Assembly: GCA_016508695.1 (NCBI GenBank)
Contig: VNKQ01000007.1
Span: forward strand, 868,001-932,000
Direction of reading: 5' to 3'
DNA: 64,000 nt
Source: Hyphodiscus hymeniophilus
Lineage: Eukaryota > Ascomycota > Leotiomycetes > Helotiales > Hyphodiscaceae
Numbering within the stretch: position 1 is the first letter of the stretch; each line of letters opens with the position of its first letter. This document shows positions 1 through 12,773 of this stretch, piece after piece. The position numbers were made by a program, and so were the translations under genes. The notes below the pieces were generated by a model. The model ran no database searches. It worked only from the letters and a program-made list of their open reading frames with translations, and had not been told where the DNA came from.

Positions 1-3000
1 GGAATTTGGTAAGGCTTGGGTGCTGCAATCACTCAAAATTCGCCGTTAAGCCAACTGACGCGAACGCTTTGGAAACTCTCTCTCTTACTTGTTCCTGAAT
101 GTTGCTGCCTCCGCAACGCCACAAGGAACTCCTCGTGTGACTCTGTGATCTACTCTGTTGATCAACGCTTCAACCCCTTACGATTCGCCAACTATCTACC
201 AGTGTCCATAAAATGTTTAGGATTCATGAATGAAAAGCTAGACTTGAATCGAGGCATTTCCTTCTTCAGTATACGTGAATGAAGATCGAAAGCTGCGACG
301 ATCCAAACCTTGCAAGTTCACCACTTACCACACTCATGGCTTCCCATTGCTCCTGGTCCACGATGTGCCATCTCCAGACGAAGGAGATTGCAAGTCGCAC
401 TCTCGCACTTTCTTGCACCTTTCGCACTACTCGGCACGTTACAGAATCCATCGTATGCTTTGGTCCGAACCGGTCTAAGGAGCTTGCGCTCCGCACCCCT
501 GATGTCGATCGAGCGGTTCGTATTCTTGAAATTTCTCGTGCATAAATGACATCGGCGACTAGTTATCTGATTGGAATCAAATTGCTCGAGAAAGGTTTCT
601 TTCCTCCACGGAAACCCGTGACGAATATAGTACCGTCCAGAATCACTACGAAATGCATACCAAAGAATACCTTAGTTGCCGGTTGAGAGACCCACAAAAG
701 AATTAAGAATTGTAGCATGAGGAATGTATTGCGGTGCTGTTCCGCCATAGATGATAGATATCCTGACTCCTGACAAGGAATCCAAATTCCAAATACTGCA
801 TGTAGCACGATGGCCATATAAGGAAAGAAATAAGGTCCGGCGCCAGCACCAGAAGGGATAGCACTACGAAACCTTACGTAGAACGTGCGTGGCCAGTAGC
901 GCGAGTAGTGGGGGAAGTCAACAAGTCCTAAGAGCAGCAACAGACCAGTGCGCCACTTAGCCGTCTGATTTGTCGAGAGTACGAGCAGTGGGGATGATTT
1001 GAATGATTTGAGTACAAGGTAGTTTGACAGCGACCCAGAAAAGCTAAAAAGCCAGCTAATAGTCCATATCCGGCAATCGCTCGATAGCCTTTCGCGGTAC
1101 ACTGGTACAGCCTATGAGACCGGCCAACATTCCCCATCCCGATCACGAAGCTACGAGGATGCATTAGGATATGGGCGGAATTGCTGTTAATAACCCCTAT
1201 TCTGTAGCGACGGAATCGACTGGGCTGTGTCCTTGACTCCTTGCGTCCAAGACCAAACCCCGGATACTCGCAGCGTCTCCAAGATCGCCAGTCGTAATTC
1301 CCATCAGCCTGAGGCGTTCATTCGAGGCAGCCATCTCAATCTGCGGCGGTGTAGAAACGCAAAGGTGCAGCAGCTGCCTATGAAATATGAAGTAGCCTAC
1401 CGCGAACACATTGTCGAATTCCGTACATTTGGGGTATCTGGAGAATTCTGAGGTTCTGAACGCCGTTCCTTGGCTGGCTGCTAATACCCGACGGATGACA
1501 AGAAGGGCAGGTGGACTTCCCCCCTGTTGATAGTCGCTGCGTTTGTCGGGACACAGCCCAATAGCACCATCGAACGATGAATGCAGTGTCTAGCAACAAG
1601 GGTGGGGAAGTGGGAGGGGCATTTCAGCCTTATGCTTCGGCGAGAGCTGCTTCAGCCTTCAGCACACCCCACACACCCACTTTACCACCAGAAAGGTCCT
1701 GGTGGTAGACCCAGCTTCATTAGTAAATTAGGAATCATCTGCACTTCGCACTTCCTTTCACATGTCGCACAGCTGCGGAACATGTTCTCGCAGGATTCGG
1801 GAAGCGCCTCCACACGTGAAGGGTGTCACTGTGTCAGTCTCCGGTACTTGGTCGGCATCCACTTTTTAGAGGCGGCAGGCAGTAAGGCTGTGGGCGACCG
1901 ACGGCGGATTTTGCTTAGGACTGGGTAGTCGGGCTATGGTTCCACAACAACAATGAGCTCCTATGCACTTTCAAGAGCTATCAATAATGGCCGGGAACAG
2001 GATGCCTCACAAGAGTATATTGGTATGGAGTGAAGGAGCGGCAGGTGGTATTTCGGGGTAGAGATCGGATGCTTTGACGTCTTCGCGATTTAACCCCATC
2101 GTATCGTATTCAACTGGTCCCCCAAGTTCCCGATTATCTCTTACTGCACCAGAGAACGAGATTCCATCGCCAAATGATCGGAGAACCACTACTGGCTGGG
2201 ATTCAGCCCTCCTTCTAGGGGTGTATTTGTGATCTGTATATCCAAGGACGTGTGAGGGGTTCTACAGGTATGGCGAATGACAAAATGAATATCAAGCCTG
2301 CAAGATGGTGTTTCATGATTAACATGTCTTAGAATCTTTCATGCATCTTGTACCGTGGTCTTGTACCGTGGAAGGAGCAGGAGCTTCCCCCAGGTGGCAG
2401 ACTCATGGGTACAATGTGTTCAACGACAACTTACAAGTGAGATTTCCAAATGACCGCCACATCCTTACCACTTTCTCAAACGAATGGAAGATGGTCGGCG
2501 AAAGAAAAGCATGGGCGAAGCTTATCTTCTAGAAAGCTGGGGGAAAGCTTCGTATCCACCATGAATCTACATGAAGTGAGCGACTATCGGCGCTTACTGA
2601 GTGAAATAACGTCCCATAGCTCAACGGGCACTACCATTATTTGAAGGCTGAAAATCACTCATCCCCTGTTGCACCGTTGGAAAGCCCATTTTAGGGCCTT
2701 ACCTCCGTAGGCTCTCAACCCAGTGCCACACCTACGCTCTTGGAACGCCAATGGCACAGCCCTGACGGTTGAGGGATGCTGTGAGAACCCTAAACACCCC
2801 TTAGGCGGACACAAAGTAAGAATCATAAATAAACTGCTTAACGAAAAGTCATGGCATTGCAGAGCTCGATGACCAAGCTGTTTCAAGGATTGGGAAATTT
2901 GATGGCCCAGATAAAGACCATGATAAGCTGACAGATGGAGGGTTTGGGCTCTTCCCATGATTTAAGAGACACTCGGATCAAAGGTTCACGGCTGGCAAAG

Positions 3001-6000
3001 TGGCAGTTGAAGATCCACCATCAATTCCGGCAGAAGTTCCTGTCTGGCAAGCCTTGAACAGCCGCGGGAGGTGAACCTGTCCGCTGGGTCGGTGGGTACA
3101 GTCATCGCGGATAAGGAGAGCCATGCCAGCACTAAGCACCTCTCGAAATAGAAAGCGGATGTACAATGCCGCTCTTATAGTTGGTGAAATTGACACATTC
3201 TGTTGACTATCGGTCCGTTGTTGTTGAAGGTCTCGATGTTGTCAATGTCCATCCCGTCTCAGCGGTCTCATGGGTATCCCGCACTGAAACTCGATGCGAC
3301 TTGCAGCTTCTGTGGAAAACACGGGAGAAGGGCGACGGATGAACGGTGCTATTCTCCATAATGCCTTGGTTCCTGCAGCAATGTGAGAGAGGATTGCGGC
3401 CACTAGTGAAGCGTATCAGAGGAAAGAAGTCAAACCCGGGTCCGTGTTCATGATAGGGTAAATGATTCGAATGAATGAATGCAAATCACCCCAGAGTGGA
3501 CCTTTTGGTGGACGCGAATGCCTTCAACCACTTCCCCTGAATCTTGCAATATGCTGGCACAGCCCTACCAGAATAGGATCGCAAATGCTTTCGCTATGAA
3601 CGCGTGGACGAGTTGATGATAGTGAAGAAGTGATAGTGAAGACGTTGTGGTAGCGCAGATGTTTGCCTCAGGGCCCAAGGGCTTCTGTGGTCACGAGCCG
3701 CCAAGACCCCTAACAACCGCCATGAAGTCCCGAAGAATAATGCTCCAGATCATCAAATCCCGACCGGAGTTGAATCTATGGAAAGCCCAACATCCGATTT
3801 TAGATCTCCGTTTTGGAGACGGAAGTATTCTTTCTTCGTTAGACATTTCACTTGCCTCATTCAGCCACGTAGATTCCAAACAACAACAGCCCGGACCCCG
3901 CACCACGATCGACATGATACAAAGCCATGGATTCGAATTGGAATAAGTTGCAACTTGCGCCTTCAAATGAGCTCAATTTGCATTTCCTCGTTGGCTCAAC
4001 GCCACAATTTGAGCTTAGACAAGCCATGCTGCTGTTGTCTTATTGCCCGAGGCATCACACTTTGCAACGTGGTATCAAATGGATCCAGTGCCTGCCCCAT
4101 TGGGAGAAGAAATGAAAGGTGGGGATGAGGAGAGTGAGACCGGGTAGGGCTGAGAGCAATAATCGTATCATGCGCAGGTGCATGCTGCTGTGGTGTCTGA
4201 GGTGTCTGTGGTGTGTGAAGTGCTATCGGTGGTACGCAGTGTTGATTGGTCGTGACTAGCAAATGGCGTTGTCGACGTCGCCGACAGGTTCACAACTTCA
4301 CCGTCGTTGATGTCCGACCAGAATACGACCCGAGATCTCTGATTGGCTAAAACTTGATAAACAGGGGGCCCTGCACGCCAAACCCGCACTCAACCCGCGG
4401 TGAGCATAATTTTGAGGCCGGGCGCTCAGGCGGGCCCTTGACCCTGGCGACGCCTTGGGACTTGGGAGATCATCGAAGCCAGTCCAGTGAGCCACTGAGC
4501 CCACTACCAGCGTCGCACATTTGTGTCCAATCGATCACATATCCTGGACATTGGTCATCGACATCGCAAAAATAGAGATATGACAAAGCTCGTGCGTTTC
4601 CAGCGGATGTCAAAGATCCCCCGCAGCTCAGAAGGCTGAGGCCAAAATCGAGAAAGAGAGGCAGTCGACGACTACTCAACGGCAGCGGCAGCGGCAATGA
4701 TAGAGTGGGGAGTCACGCGCTGGGCTTGCTCCCCTAAATGAACTCGCATGCGACATGCATTGAATCGCTGAACCTGCTGGATACGAATTCAAGACGGACG
4801 GATCTAGGCTGAGGTGAAGATTTGCATTTGCTGGTTCATTCGATAGTCAACATCCGCTTGGCTTGGTCGAGTCTCTTTGCGCTGTAGATCCAAATCAGAA
4901 GGCCTGCTCACACGAGAGTCGCAATCTCGCGCGATGGAATACGGAGGTATACAGCCCGTTCGACCGTCTTCTACGGTTATGCCTAATCCGTCTAAAAAGT
5001 CGGCGACCTACTCAAGAAGGGCGCAGGCGATGTGTTTACTCATTTTCCCGAAACATCTGTTTAGATTGATGGAAACAAGGGGAACTATCCCATCGTGGCA
5101 CTTGCAGGCAAAACAGCATGAGCCTCTTTCAAATCTCCCCCATTTTAGGAATCCAGGGAATCCAATGAATCTAATGAATCTAATGGACCCCGGGCAAGGA
5201 TCTCGGATTCGTCCAGCCTTCAAGAGCTCGTGCTCTGATTGATCCAGAAAACGACGGTTCAGGGGTCTTTATGCATGTTGTACGAGAGATTGGTGCACAT
5301 GGAATCATTCCTCGTGATTTGGCATCATGGCCATCATGGATTCATGGCTGGTTAATGGGTGCCCTATGCCTTTTCCTTCTACAGTATTACCGGCAGCAAG
5401 GAAAGGAGATCGTGGCGCTTCCCGTCCACTTTTCCAAATGAAGCAGAACCTCGCGCCCTGCACATCGTGCCATAATCATCTGGGATAAGGCTTGTCTCTT
5501 TCAATGCCGTGGAGCGAAGCCGTGTAGCGAACGAGGATGTGACTGAGGCTTTCCACATGAGAGTATTCCCTATTTTCAGACGGCGTTTGGCCCCGCTTGG
5601 GTACCGAAAAGGGGTATGCTCTTCGAAGTAGAATAGCCTTTCGTGCATTTCATAACTCGCGACGCACTTCCACTTTCCTCTATCCATAGGGCTGCGGTTG
5701 CTCTGTAGCGGACTTGCGGTTACTCGTCCGTTAGCGACTAGCGCCGATCTATTCGTAGTAACAACAACGGGCTTTGGTGGTGTGGAGATGTGGACACTGC
5801 GACCGTTGGGTGGGCAATGCTGCTTTACTCCGTGTGGTTCTGCGGTGGCTTTTGGCTGCACCTATTCTTAAATCCTGCTAATTAACCTTCATTCCTTTAG
5901 CGTCCCTCAAGTCTGGGTTTCCTGTAGAGGATGCAGACTGCAGTGCATGTGGCTTTGCCTTTGGCTCCTATGCCCAACTAAGTAATAGACTCGACCGACA

Positions 6001-6359
6001 CCTGCATATGCCCGCAGAATGTCGGGCCTCGAAAGCCATGGGCTTGTTAGCGCACTTCCCTGCCGTTTTCGACCGTTTGCTCGTAGGGTGAAGTTGCAGG
6101 GACAGCTCGCAGGGGGCAGAGTAACAGGCTAACATGACAAGGTTGAAGCTGAGCTGGGAGTTGCAGGGTCCATGAAGTGTCTGGTGAACGCCGGTCTACC
6201 TGCTGCTTCCGCAATCACATATATACTGGACGTTGACCCCAATTGAGACGACTCCAGCCTTACCATACACTCACCCCAATCATCCTTTGAGCCTCAGACT
6301 CCCAACACAATCCTTTAATATCTTGTCTTGGTATCTTTGGTTGACAACCAAACTTCACA
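1..6359. other. Gene-poor region, no supported intact gene
   Basis: No reading frame in these 6.3 kb combines an ATG start, splice signals and a recognisable domain. Open frames are short (mostly under 120 codons) and overlap on both strands, as expected by chance. The only stretch with protein-like character is the hydrophobic minus-strand segment listed separately at 563-1164. The last 300 bases, including pyrimidine-rich and CAATCAT-type sequence just before 6360, are probably the promoter and leader of the bZIP gene downstream. The region looks like accessory or decayed sequence. Confidence 0.5.
563..1164 (-). pseudogene. Possible decayed multi-pass membrane protein
   Basis: The minus strand here encodes several hydrophobic segments in one frame, for example around GLLLLLGLVDFPHYSRYW, PYFFPYMAIVLHAVFGIW and LMLQFLILLWV. 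A preceding segment in another frame (928-1164) would have to be joined by a frameshift or an intron I cannot place. The hydrophobic pattern, with a tryptophan/arginine-rich loop, is loosely like fungal wax-synthase/MBOAT-type proteins, but no diagnostic motif is visible. The frame lacks a convincing start, and stops interrupt the upstream continuation to about 1600. I read it as a remnant of a membrane protein gene. It could equally be a chance hydrophobic frame. Confidence 0.2.
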
Positions 6360-7275
6360 ATGTCTCGCCAGAACTATGCATACTCGGCTGCCCCGGCATC
6401 GAGGCACATATCTACCCACGGAACCAGCAGTGCTTTTAGCAGTTCTGCAAACCCAGATGAGGACTGGACCAAGATCTCCGATCTTGCCGAGAGGAGACGG
6501 ATCCAGAACCGCATTGCCCAAAGAAACTACCGTGAGTAAATCCGCTATTTGACCTCGCGCCAGTAACTGAGAACTCTCTAGGCAAGAAGCTCAAGAGACG
6601 CCTTGAAGATCTCGAGAGACGAGCTGGGTCTTCTTCAGCTTCTCCACCTCAGATACACGCAGAGATTCAACAAGAACAACGCCCAGTCGAGCATGTTCAA
6701 CAATACAAAAGAAGTCCGGAAGGCAGACAACAGCTCTCGCCGAGACTGTTGCCCAGTCAATATACACCCCCAATGTCTAATGACGACGACCTCATGTTTT
6801 CACATGGCTTCGAAAGAGAAGAATCTCGAACACCACCTCTCTTCTCCTACCACACCTATCCGGCTCCTGAGGATATTGTCTATCCAGCATATCCACATTC
6901 GCAGCAATATCGCCCAATTCCCAGCAGTGGAGACCGGGACGTATTTGAGTACATGGCACCTGTTCCAGTCACTCTCCCATCGATGATGCAGTTCCATGAC
7001 TCAACCAAGCGAGAAAACGATACGATGAGCCCATTCAATATGAGCTACCATGGTGGTCTCCCAGCAATCGACATGCACACGCACCACTATGACGAGAGTC
7101 CTCATGTAAGTCACTACCAGACTGCACATAGAGTGTCAAGCCGGGTCTAATGCGACTGCAGACTCCTCCTCTCTCACATTCATATGAACACTCGACTTGT
7201 TCGGAGTCCGGATATCAATATCCTACTACGCCTTTATCTATGCCTCCGTCACCACGACTTATGACACACGTCTGA
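6360..7275 (+). CDS. bZIP transcription factor with a very short leucine zipper
   Basis: Three exons (6360-6531, 6582-7105, 7162-7275) join in frame to give 269 residues. Both introns (50 and 56 nt) have GTGAGT/GTAAGT donors, and the second has a CTAAT branch site. The basic region is residues 45-64, with the diagnostic N-x7-R pattern NRIAQRNYR at 50-58, preceded by the DWTKISDLAERRRIQ segment common in fungal AP-1-like bZIPs. The zipper is only about one to two heptads (LKRRLEDLERR) and then gives way to a Ser/Pro/Gln-rich region. The rest is low-complexity, rich in His, Tyr, Pro and Ser, and probably an activation domain. It should act in the nucleus as a DNA-binding regulator. Its targets cannot be read from the sequence. 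The start is the first ATG in frame with the basic region and sits in an AACTTCACA-ATG context. Confidence 0.88.
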
Positions 7276-8255
7276 GTTGCAGGGTAGAGGATTGCAATTT
7301 CGACCTGTGGGAAAACAGAGTTCGAAGCGCTCGATACTCGCTCAGGCGACGTGGGTGTTGGTTATTTCTGGTTTAGATAAACGGGAGGCAGCATTGGAGT
7401 CTGGTGTTTCACGCTGCTTCGTTCGATTCTCTAGAACTAAGTCCTGGATGGAGTTTTGTAAATACCCTTGTTAACATTCACTCGTTTGAACAATGAACAA
7501 AACTTGCCAATACATCGAGGCTTCCTCGTGCTCCCGTGAGTTGATCTGCTCTTCGGAAGACGATTGAACGACTCCGTTTCGCTCAACGAGGCATTGATTA
7601 AGCCTTGCATAAGACAGACCGCCAGCCTCCGACGTAGTCGTGTTTACTCTTACCCAGGCTCCAATAGAATGCATGCATTGACGTAAAAGATCAACTTCTG
7701 AGACCGAGGAATATTCCCTTCTTTTCTGCACACGCTACCCTCCTTGGCGGACTGCAACTTTCACGCAGCAACAGCTGTTCCATTGTCCACCAACTCAATA
7801 ATGGGATCGTCGGGATTTTTTTCTTTTGTTCGTGTCTGACGGACGATCGGGAAGATTCTGCCACTTCTTGTTAGATCACGTTCCAAAAGGTGAGCTGTTC
7901 TTTTGGGTTTATGGGAATTCCCGTGGCGCCGGTACATTCTGCCGATGTTAACGACTTCGGCTATTTTAAACGCCTGGGTAGGGCTGAAGTGGTAGTGATG
8001 AGGTCATCCATCCATAAGACCTAACATCAAGGAGAGTTTACACTGCTATGCGGTTTTGACATGAGACCTTCGGTCCCAGGTTGCGCTCAACTGTGAATAA
8101 GTCAAGCCGAGTTGTTGATGTTCTCCTCCAAATGAGAATACACCAAATCTACGCTACGCATGCTATCATAGCGGACCGAGTGATCCAAACAAAGTAAAAT
8201 TCTTACACGTCTGCAACTATCCGCAGTACTCCAACACTCCTCAGTGAACTCCCAG
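7276..8255. other. Intergenic region between bZIP and CIA30 genes
   Basis: This 980-bp stretch holds the 3' end of the bZIP gene and the promoter of the CIA30-domain gene. Open frames are short and unsupported. I see no repeats or RNA genes. Confidence 0.6.
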
Positions 8256-9255
8256 ATGGCTTCCAACTCATCGCATATGTACCTCTTCGGCGGTGACAAG
8301 TAAGTTCAGCTCAGGTTACATTGCACTATTTTTAATACATTACAGGCCTTGGTCAAGTGTTGATTTCACCTCATCTGACGACCGTGTTCGAGGCGGCTCA
8401 TCTATCTCTCACCTCGATTGTATCCCTTCTTCTCCTGTTGCTATCTTCAACGGAAATCTTGACTTCAAGACCCTTGGTGGGGCTGGGTTTGCGTCCCAAA
8501 GAACGACTGCAGAGGACAAGATTTGGGATCTGTCACAATACGACGGGCTGGAGATCAATATCAGCAAATCCGATGAGAAACAGTACACGATCATTGTCAA
8601 AGACGAATTGCTGCCCAAAAGTCCGAACGGTCGGGAACAGAGTACCGTAAGAGACACTCCTTAAGCGACTCTTTTTTCCTTGGATATCTTTTCTTTTCAA
8701 TGCTTGCAATTGCAATTTTCTAACCAAAGGCTTGGGAAAGTCAGTGCATGATATGAAGGCACGCTTCATTTCCAACTATTTAAGGCACTACTGACACCGA
8801 GATTCTGACAGATTAGCTGGGAGTACGACTTCAAATTTGAGAATGACACAGCTGAAAACGAAGACGGGAAAGTATTCGTCCCATGGAATGATCTGAAAGC
8901 TACATATCGAGGAAGAGAGAAGAAGGATGCAAAGTCATTGGACCTTGCGAATATCAGGCGGATCAGTATAATGATTAGAAGGTACGTCTCCCAGCCTCCA
9001 TTACTGCGTATGCTAATACAGCTCAGTTTTTTTGCAACCCAAGAAGGAGATTTTTCTCTTTCGATAATCTCCATAGGCGTGTCTACAAGAAATGCCCAAT
9101 CGGTATATCAGTCAGGGGCGAAGTCAGGGGTACTATTTACAGAGCCTTATACGGATGATCCGAAACAGGAAATCAGTACCCCTGCCCAATGGAGGTCAGA
9201 CAAGATGAAAGGTTACAAAGGTCGTCGATGCTTGGGGTCTTGTACAGTATCCTGA
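8256..9255 (+). CDS. CIA30-domain protein (complex I intermediate-associated protein 30 family)
   Basis: Four exons (8256-8299, 8346-8646, 8812-8981, 9027-9255) give 247 residues. The CIA30 fold is recognised from, in order, PWSSVDFTSSDDRVRGGSS, the NGNLDFKTLGGAGFASQR strand pair, the WDLSQYDGLEI segment, IVKDEL, SWEYDF, the FVPWNDLKATYRGRE segment and the C-terminal FFATQEGDFSLSI strand. The founding family member, NDUFAF1/CIA30, is a mitochondrial chaperone for complex I assembly. This short fungal version lacks an evident long presequence and may be a cytosolic paralogue. Intron 3 is 45 nt, a multiple of three without a stop, so retention would insert 15 residues. I favour splicing because it restores IRSFFATQEG. 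The final 50 residues do not match anything I recognise. Confidence 0.82.
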
Positions 9256-10862
9256 AGATATCCAATATTGTGTTGGCCCCTGAGGAGATTAGGAAGTTTG
9301 CTTCCCCACGCCATCCCATGCTGTCGGTAAGGTCCCTGGCTGGAAGCTTCGTTCCAGCTCTGTCTATGCCGAACCCGGTAGTTGAATCGGTCCGTATTCA
9401 AACCATCCCATCAAAGTACTCAATGCTATAGCATGCCCCCAATATCGTTAGAACTGCCGCTGGATCGTCCCGTTGCTTTGCGCGAGTTTCGTATCTTATC
9501 TTCCACCCTGCGTAATTCACGTGAATTCTAGAAGCTGTCAGCAATGCCTTAGTCCAGCAAGTTATGCAGCCATCTTTGCTTGTATACTCGTAATGCATAT
9601 CCATCTTTACGACCCGTTCAAGGCTCGCATTTCGAATCATCATCCTGGATGCCTAAACAGCATACGGTGCGCACCTCGTGCCCATTAGTGCAACACCACC
9701 AATGCACCTCCCGTGCCCCATAATACATACAGCACCCATATTCTTCACCGCATCAACTGATCGAGTAGACCGCGCAGGCCTCTGCGAGTCTGCATATTCA
9801 GCCTTAGAAGCCCAAGCCTTGGCTTAAAGCCAATCCTGACGCCCGCCCCTCTGTTTCATTATTTCATGCCCATCACGGCATCACCCCTACCCCAGAAAAC
9901 GTTGCCAGCGCGGACCCTCGGAGGACAGCGGGAGAGTCACAGTGCGAATTACAAGGTTGAGAAGGGAAGCCCAGGTGGCATTGATGGCGCGTTTTACTAA
10001 GCTTCTAGACGCACTTACGAAGAAACCGCCAATTGTCATTAAACAAAATTGTCTTTCTCTGGTGCAGCTTCCCTTCTACGTGGACAACAAACCCGGATGT
10101 TCCAGAGTTTCGAATAGCGTTTGGGGATTTGAAATTGATCCCAATCCTGTGAATGGAGGCTTCGGAGGCCTCGTAATCTCCCCTCACCGCACGTCGTAAC
10201 CATACAGTGGAGGTTGGAACTTGGCTAAGAGGAAGTCGGACTTCCGTCACTCGTCACTCGTGGACAAAGGAGGCTGTGCTGATCCTCGAGCTCTTTCGAT
10301 GCAGCCAAGGTAGGATTGTACGTCGCCTCGTGCAGGCTACTCGCACTTTTGTTTACGGGGGGTGCCGTTCATTGGCAACGCGTAGCCTATTCGTGAGTTC
10401 GTACCGATGATGCCGGTCCCTTTTCGTTTTTGGGACACATCCTTCTCGAGCGAGGGTTTATTCACTTTGGCTATCAACATGTATTCCTCGAATGGGCAAG
10501 GACTCGGCCAAGGGAGTTGTGTCGTGTTTATTCAAATATTTTTTAGTTGGTGCTTCCCCACGGTACTCCGTGGCGTCACCGACTTCCCCAAGTGCTTGGA
10601 TGCTTGGTAAGGTTTCTGGATTGATCTATTCATTCCTACCTAAGAATTAGAGTTTTCGCTACCTGACGGGGTAACATCAAGGTAACACGCCCAAAAAAAA
10701 CAAATTCTGATCTGGCAAGTGCTTTTCTTGACCCCCGAGCATGATGCAAGGAAAATCGAGGTGAAGTCAAACGCGAGAAGGCCAGCAGGAGATATCAATT
10801 GATTCCCATATCATTTTACTCCCTGCCCAATATCCGCGAGTTGACGACATATTGTAGCAGTT
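9256..10862. other. Intergenic region, no supported gene
   Basis: 1.6 kb between the CIA30 gene and the 3' end of argininosuccinate synthase. Open frames of up to about 85 codons lack splice or domain support. A palindromic TCACGTGA occurs near 9518-9525. Nothing else stands out. Confidence 0.55.
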
Positions 10863-12773
10863 CTACAACCTCTCTCCTTTGGTCGCCTTGGCATCACCGT
10901 ACTTCTGTAGGACAGTTAGCAGCTTCTTTGTATAGTTCAAGGAGGAACTGAGTATGACTCAAGAACAAGGATGGTGTTTTTGGGAGGGGAAAACTGCCTC
11001 GCAGCTCCGAAGCAAATTCAAAGGCGTCTGAGAGAGATGGGTGGCTTGCCTTCAGTCGGATAGCTTGCACGCTGATAAACCCAGTGGTATCAGCTGGGGA
11101 GAAAGCACCGATCTCATCCATGGAGCTTTCACTGGCATCATACAACTTCTCGGTCTCAGAGCTTCGGCCCAAGACAGAGAACAGCCCCTTGTAGACTCGG
11201 CATCGGACTTGTCCATTGACATTCTTCTGGCTGGCAATGATCGACTCCTCGAGAAACTCACGTTCAGGGGAGAAGTAGAGACCATTGTAGAGGATTTTGG
11301 CGTAGTTGAAGGTAATGAATTGATCACGGAGAGCGCGAACCTCACGGTCGAGAACGAGGCCTTCGAGATCAATGTGGGCGTTTCGCAACATGGTAAGACC
11401 TGGGGTTTCGTAGCATCCACGGGACTTGAGACCGATAAATCGGTTTTCAACGATATCAATACGTCCAACTCCGTGTCGGCGGGCGATGGCATTGGACTCC
11501 AGAAAGAGCTCGACGGCATCGGTGATAGTCTCTCCCTTCGCTGTAACCAGCTTGACTGGCAGACCCTTCTCAAACACAAGTGTGAAATCCTCGGGAGTGT
11601 TGGGAGCCTTCAATGGGTCCACAGTCAACTTCCACATGTCCTCTGGGGCCGTGACATCTGGGTCCTCCAGAATACCAGCCTCATAACTGCAGTGGGCCAA
11701 GTTCTCATCCATGCTCCACGGCTTACTCTTTGTGCTCGAGACTGGGATGCCGGTTTGTTCGGCATAGTCAAGGAGATCGTTGCGGCCGGCGAATCGATCG
11801 TAAAACTCGGGCATGCGCCATGGTGCAATGACCTTGATGGAGGGTTGGAGAGCGTAAAATGCGAGTTCAAAACGGACCTGGTCGTTACCCTTGCCAGTGC
11901 AACCATGGGAGACCGCAATGCAGCCTTCCTTCTGAGCGACAGTGATTTGGGCACGAGCAATGACTGGGCGGGCGAGAGATGTTCCTGGACTCGATTATCA
12001 GCTCTCTTCCTGCAAGCAAGCCCTTTCCACGAGGTCTTGTGCTTTTCACCTCGAATGTGTGCTGCCATGTTGAAGCTACTTACCTAATAGGTAAACATTC
12101 TCGTAGATGGCATTGCATTGAACAGCAGGGAAGCACAGCTCCTTAATGAATTCTTCTCTGAGATCCTCAATGTAGCAAGCAGAAGCTCCAATCTTCAACG
12201 CCTTGGCTTTAGCAGCCTCGAAGTCCTCTGCGAAGTAGATGTCAGCATATTCCAAAGTCACATACTCAGAGTGGCAGCCAGTGATCTCTAAGGCCAGAAT
12301 TCCAGAATTTCCAGTATTCGAATACTCATAGAATGAAACTAGGAATTCTTACCTTCTTGACCGACATCGGCCATGAAGCAGACCTAAACATCCACAGTCA
12401 GAATAACTTGTTCCTAGCTACCAGGCAGCCTTCATGAGCTGCGACACGACATATCTCCGTATGCAGAATATACGCCGCAGCTCCAGAAGCTATTTGCTCG
12501 ATCGTGGGTCCCACTAACCACATCGTAACCTTTCTCTAGCAGCCATTTCACTGTCCCACCATCAGCTCTCATCGCATTGTATGCCCACCACCATCCCAAA
12601 GATACAACTCACAGATACAGCTCGTATCAAGTCCACCACTGTACGCGAGACAAACCTGTAGCACTTCTCATTAGCCTCTATCCGTTCAATTGCATCCAAC
12701 CTTCGAGGAAGCTGCGCCATTCCACACCGCCCAGAAAATATGACTCCGTTGCACTCACCTTATCCTTGGCCAT
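10863..12773 (-). CDS. ARG1: Argininosuccinate synthase
   Basis: Catalyses ATP-dependent condensation of citrulline and aspartate to argininosuccinate, the penultimate step of arginine synthesis, in the cytosol. Seven exons on the minus strand (12759-12773, 12613-12655, 12519-12550, 12353-12383, 12084-12227, 11050-11984, 10863-10904) give 413 residues, the normal family length. The N-type ATP pyrophosphatase loop AYSGGLDTS is at residues 9-17 and spans the exon 2 region. Other signatures are ADVGQEEDFEAA, HGCTGKGNDQVRFE, PWSMDENL, KAPNTPEDF and KHGVGRIDIVENRF-like (here RHGVGRIDIVENRF). The last intron (10905-11049) begins with GC, not GT (AAG|GCAAGC). Splicing it restores the family C-terminus IRLK-KYGDAKATKGERL. 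Reading through instead would add an unrelated tail ending at 10894. An antisense 348-codon open frame is a shadow of this gene. Confidence 0.95.

Noticed and set aside
5379..5861. 160-codon minus-strand frame
   Set aside because: No ATG at its start, no splice signals and no recognisable family.
11041..12087. 348-codon open frame on the plus strand
   Set aside because: It lies wholly antisense to argininosuccinate synthase exons and introns, has no domain, and reflects codon bias of the real gene.
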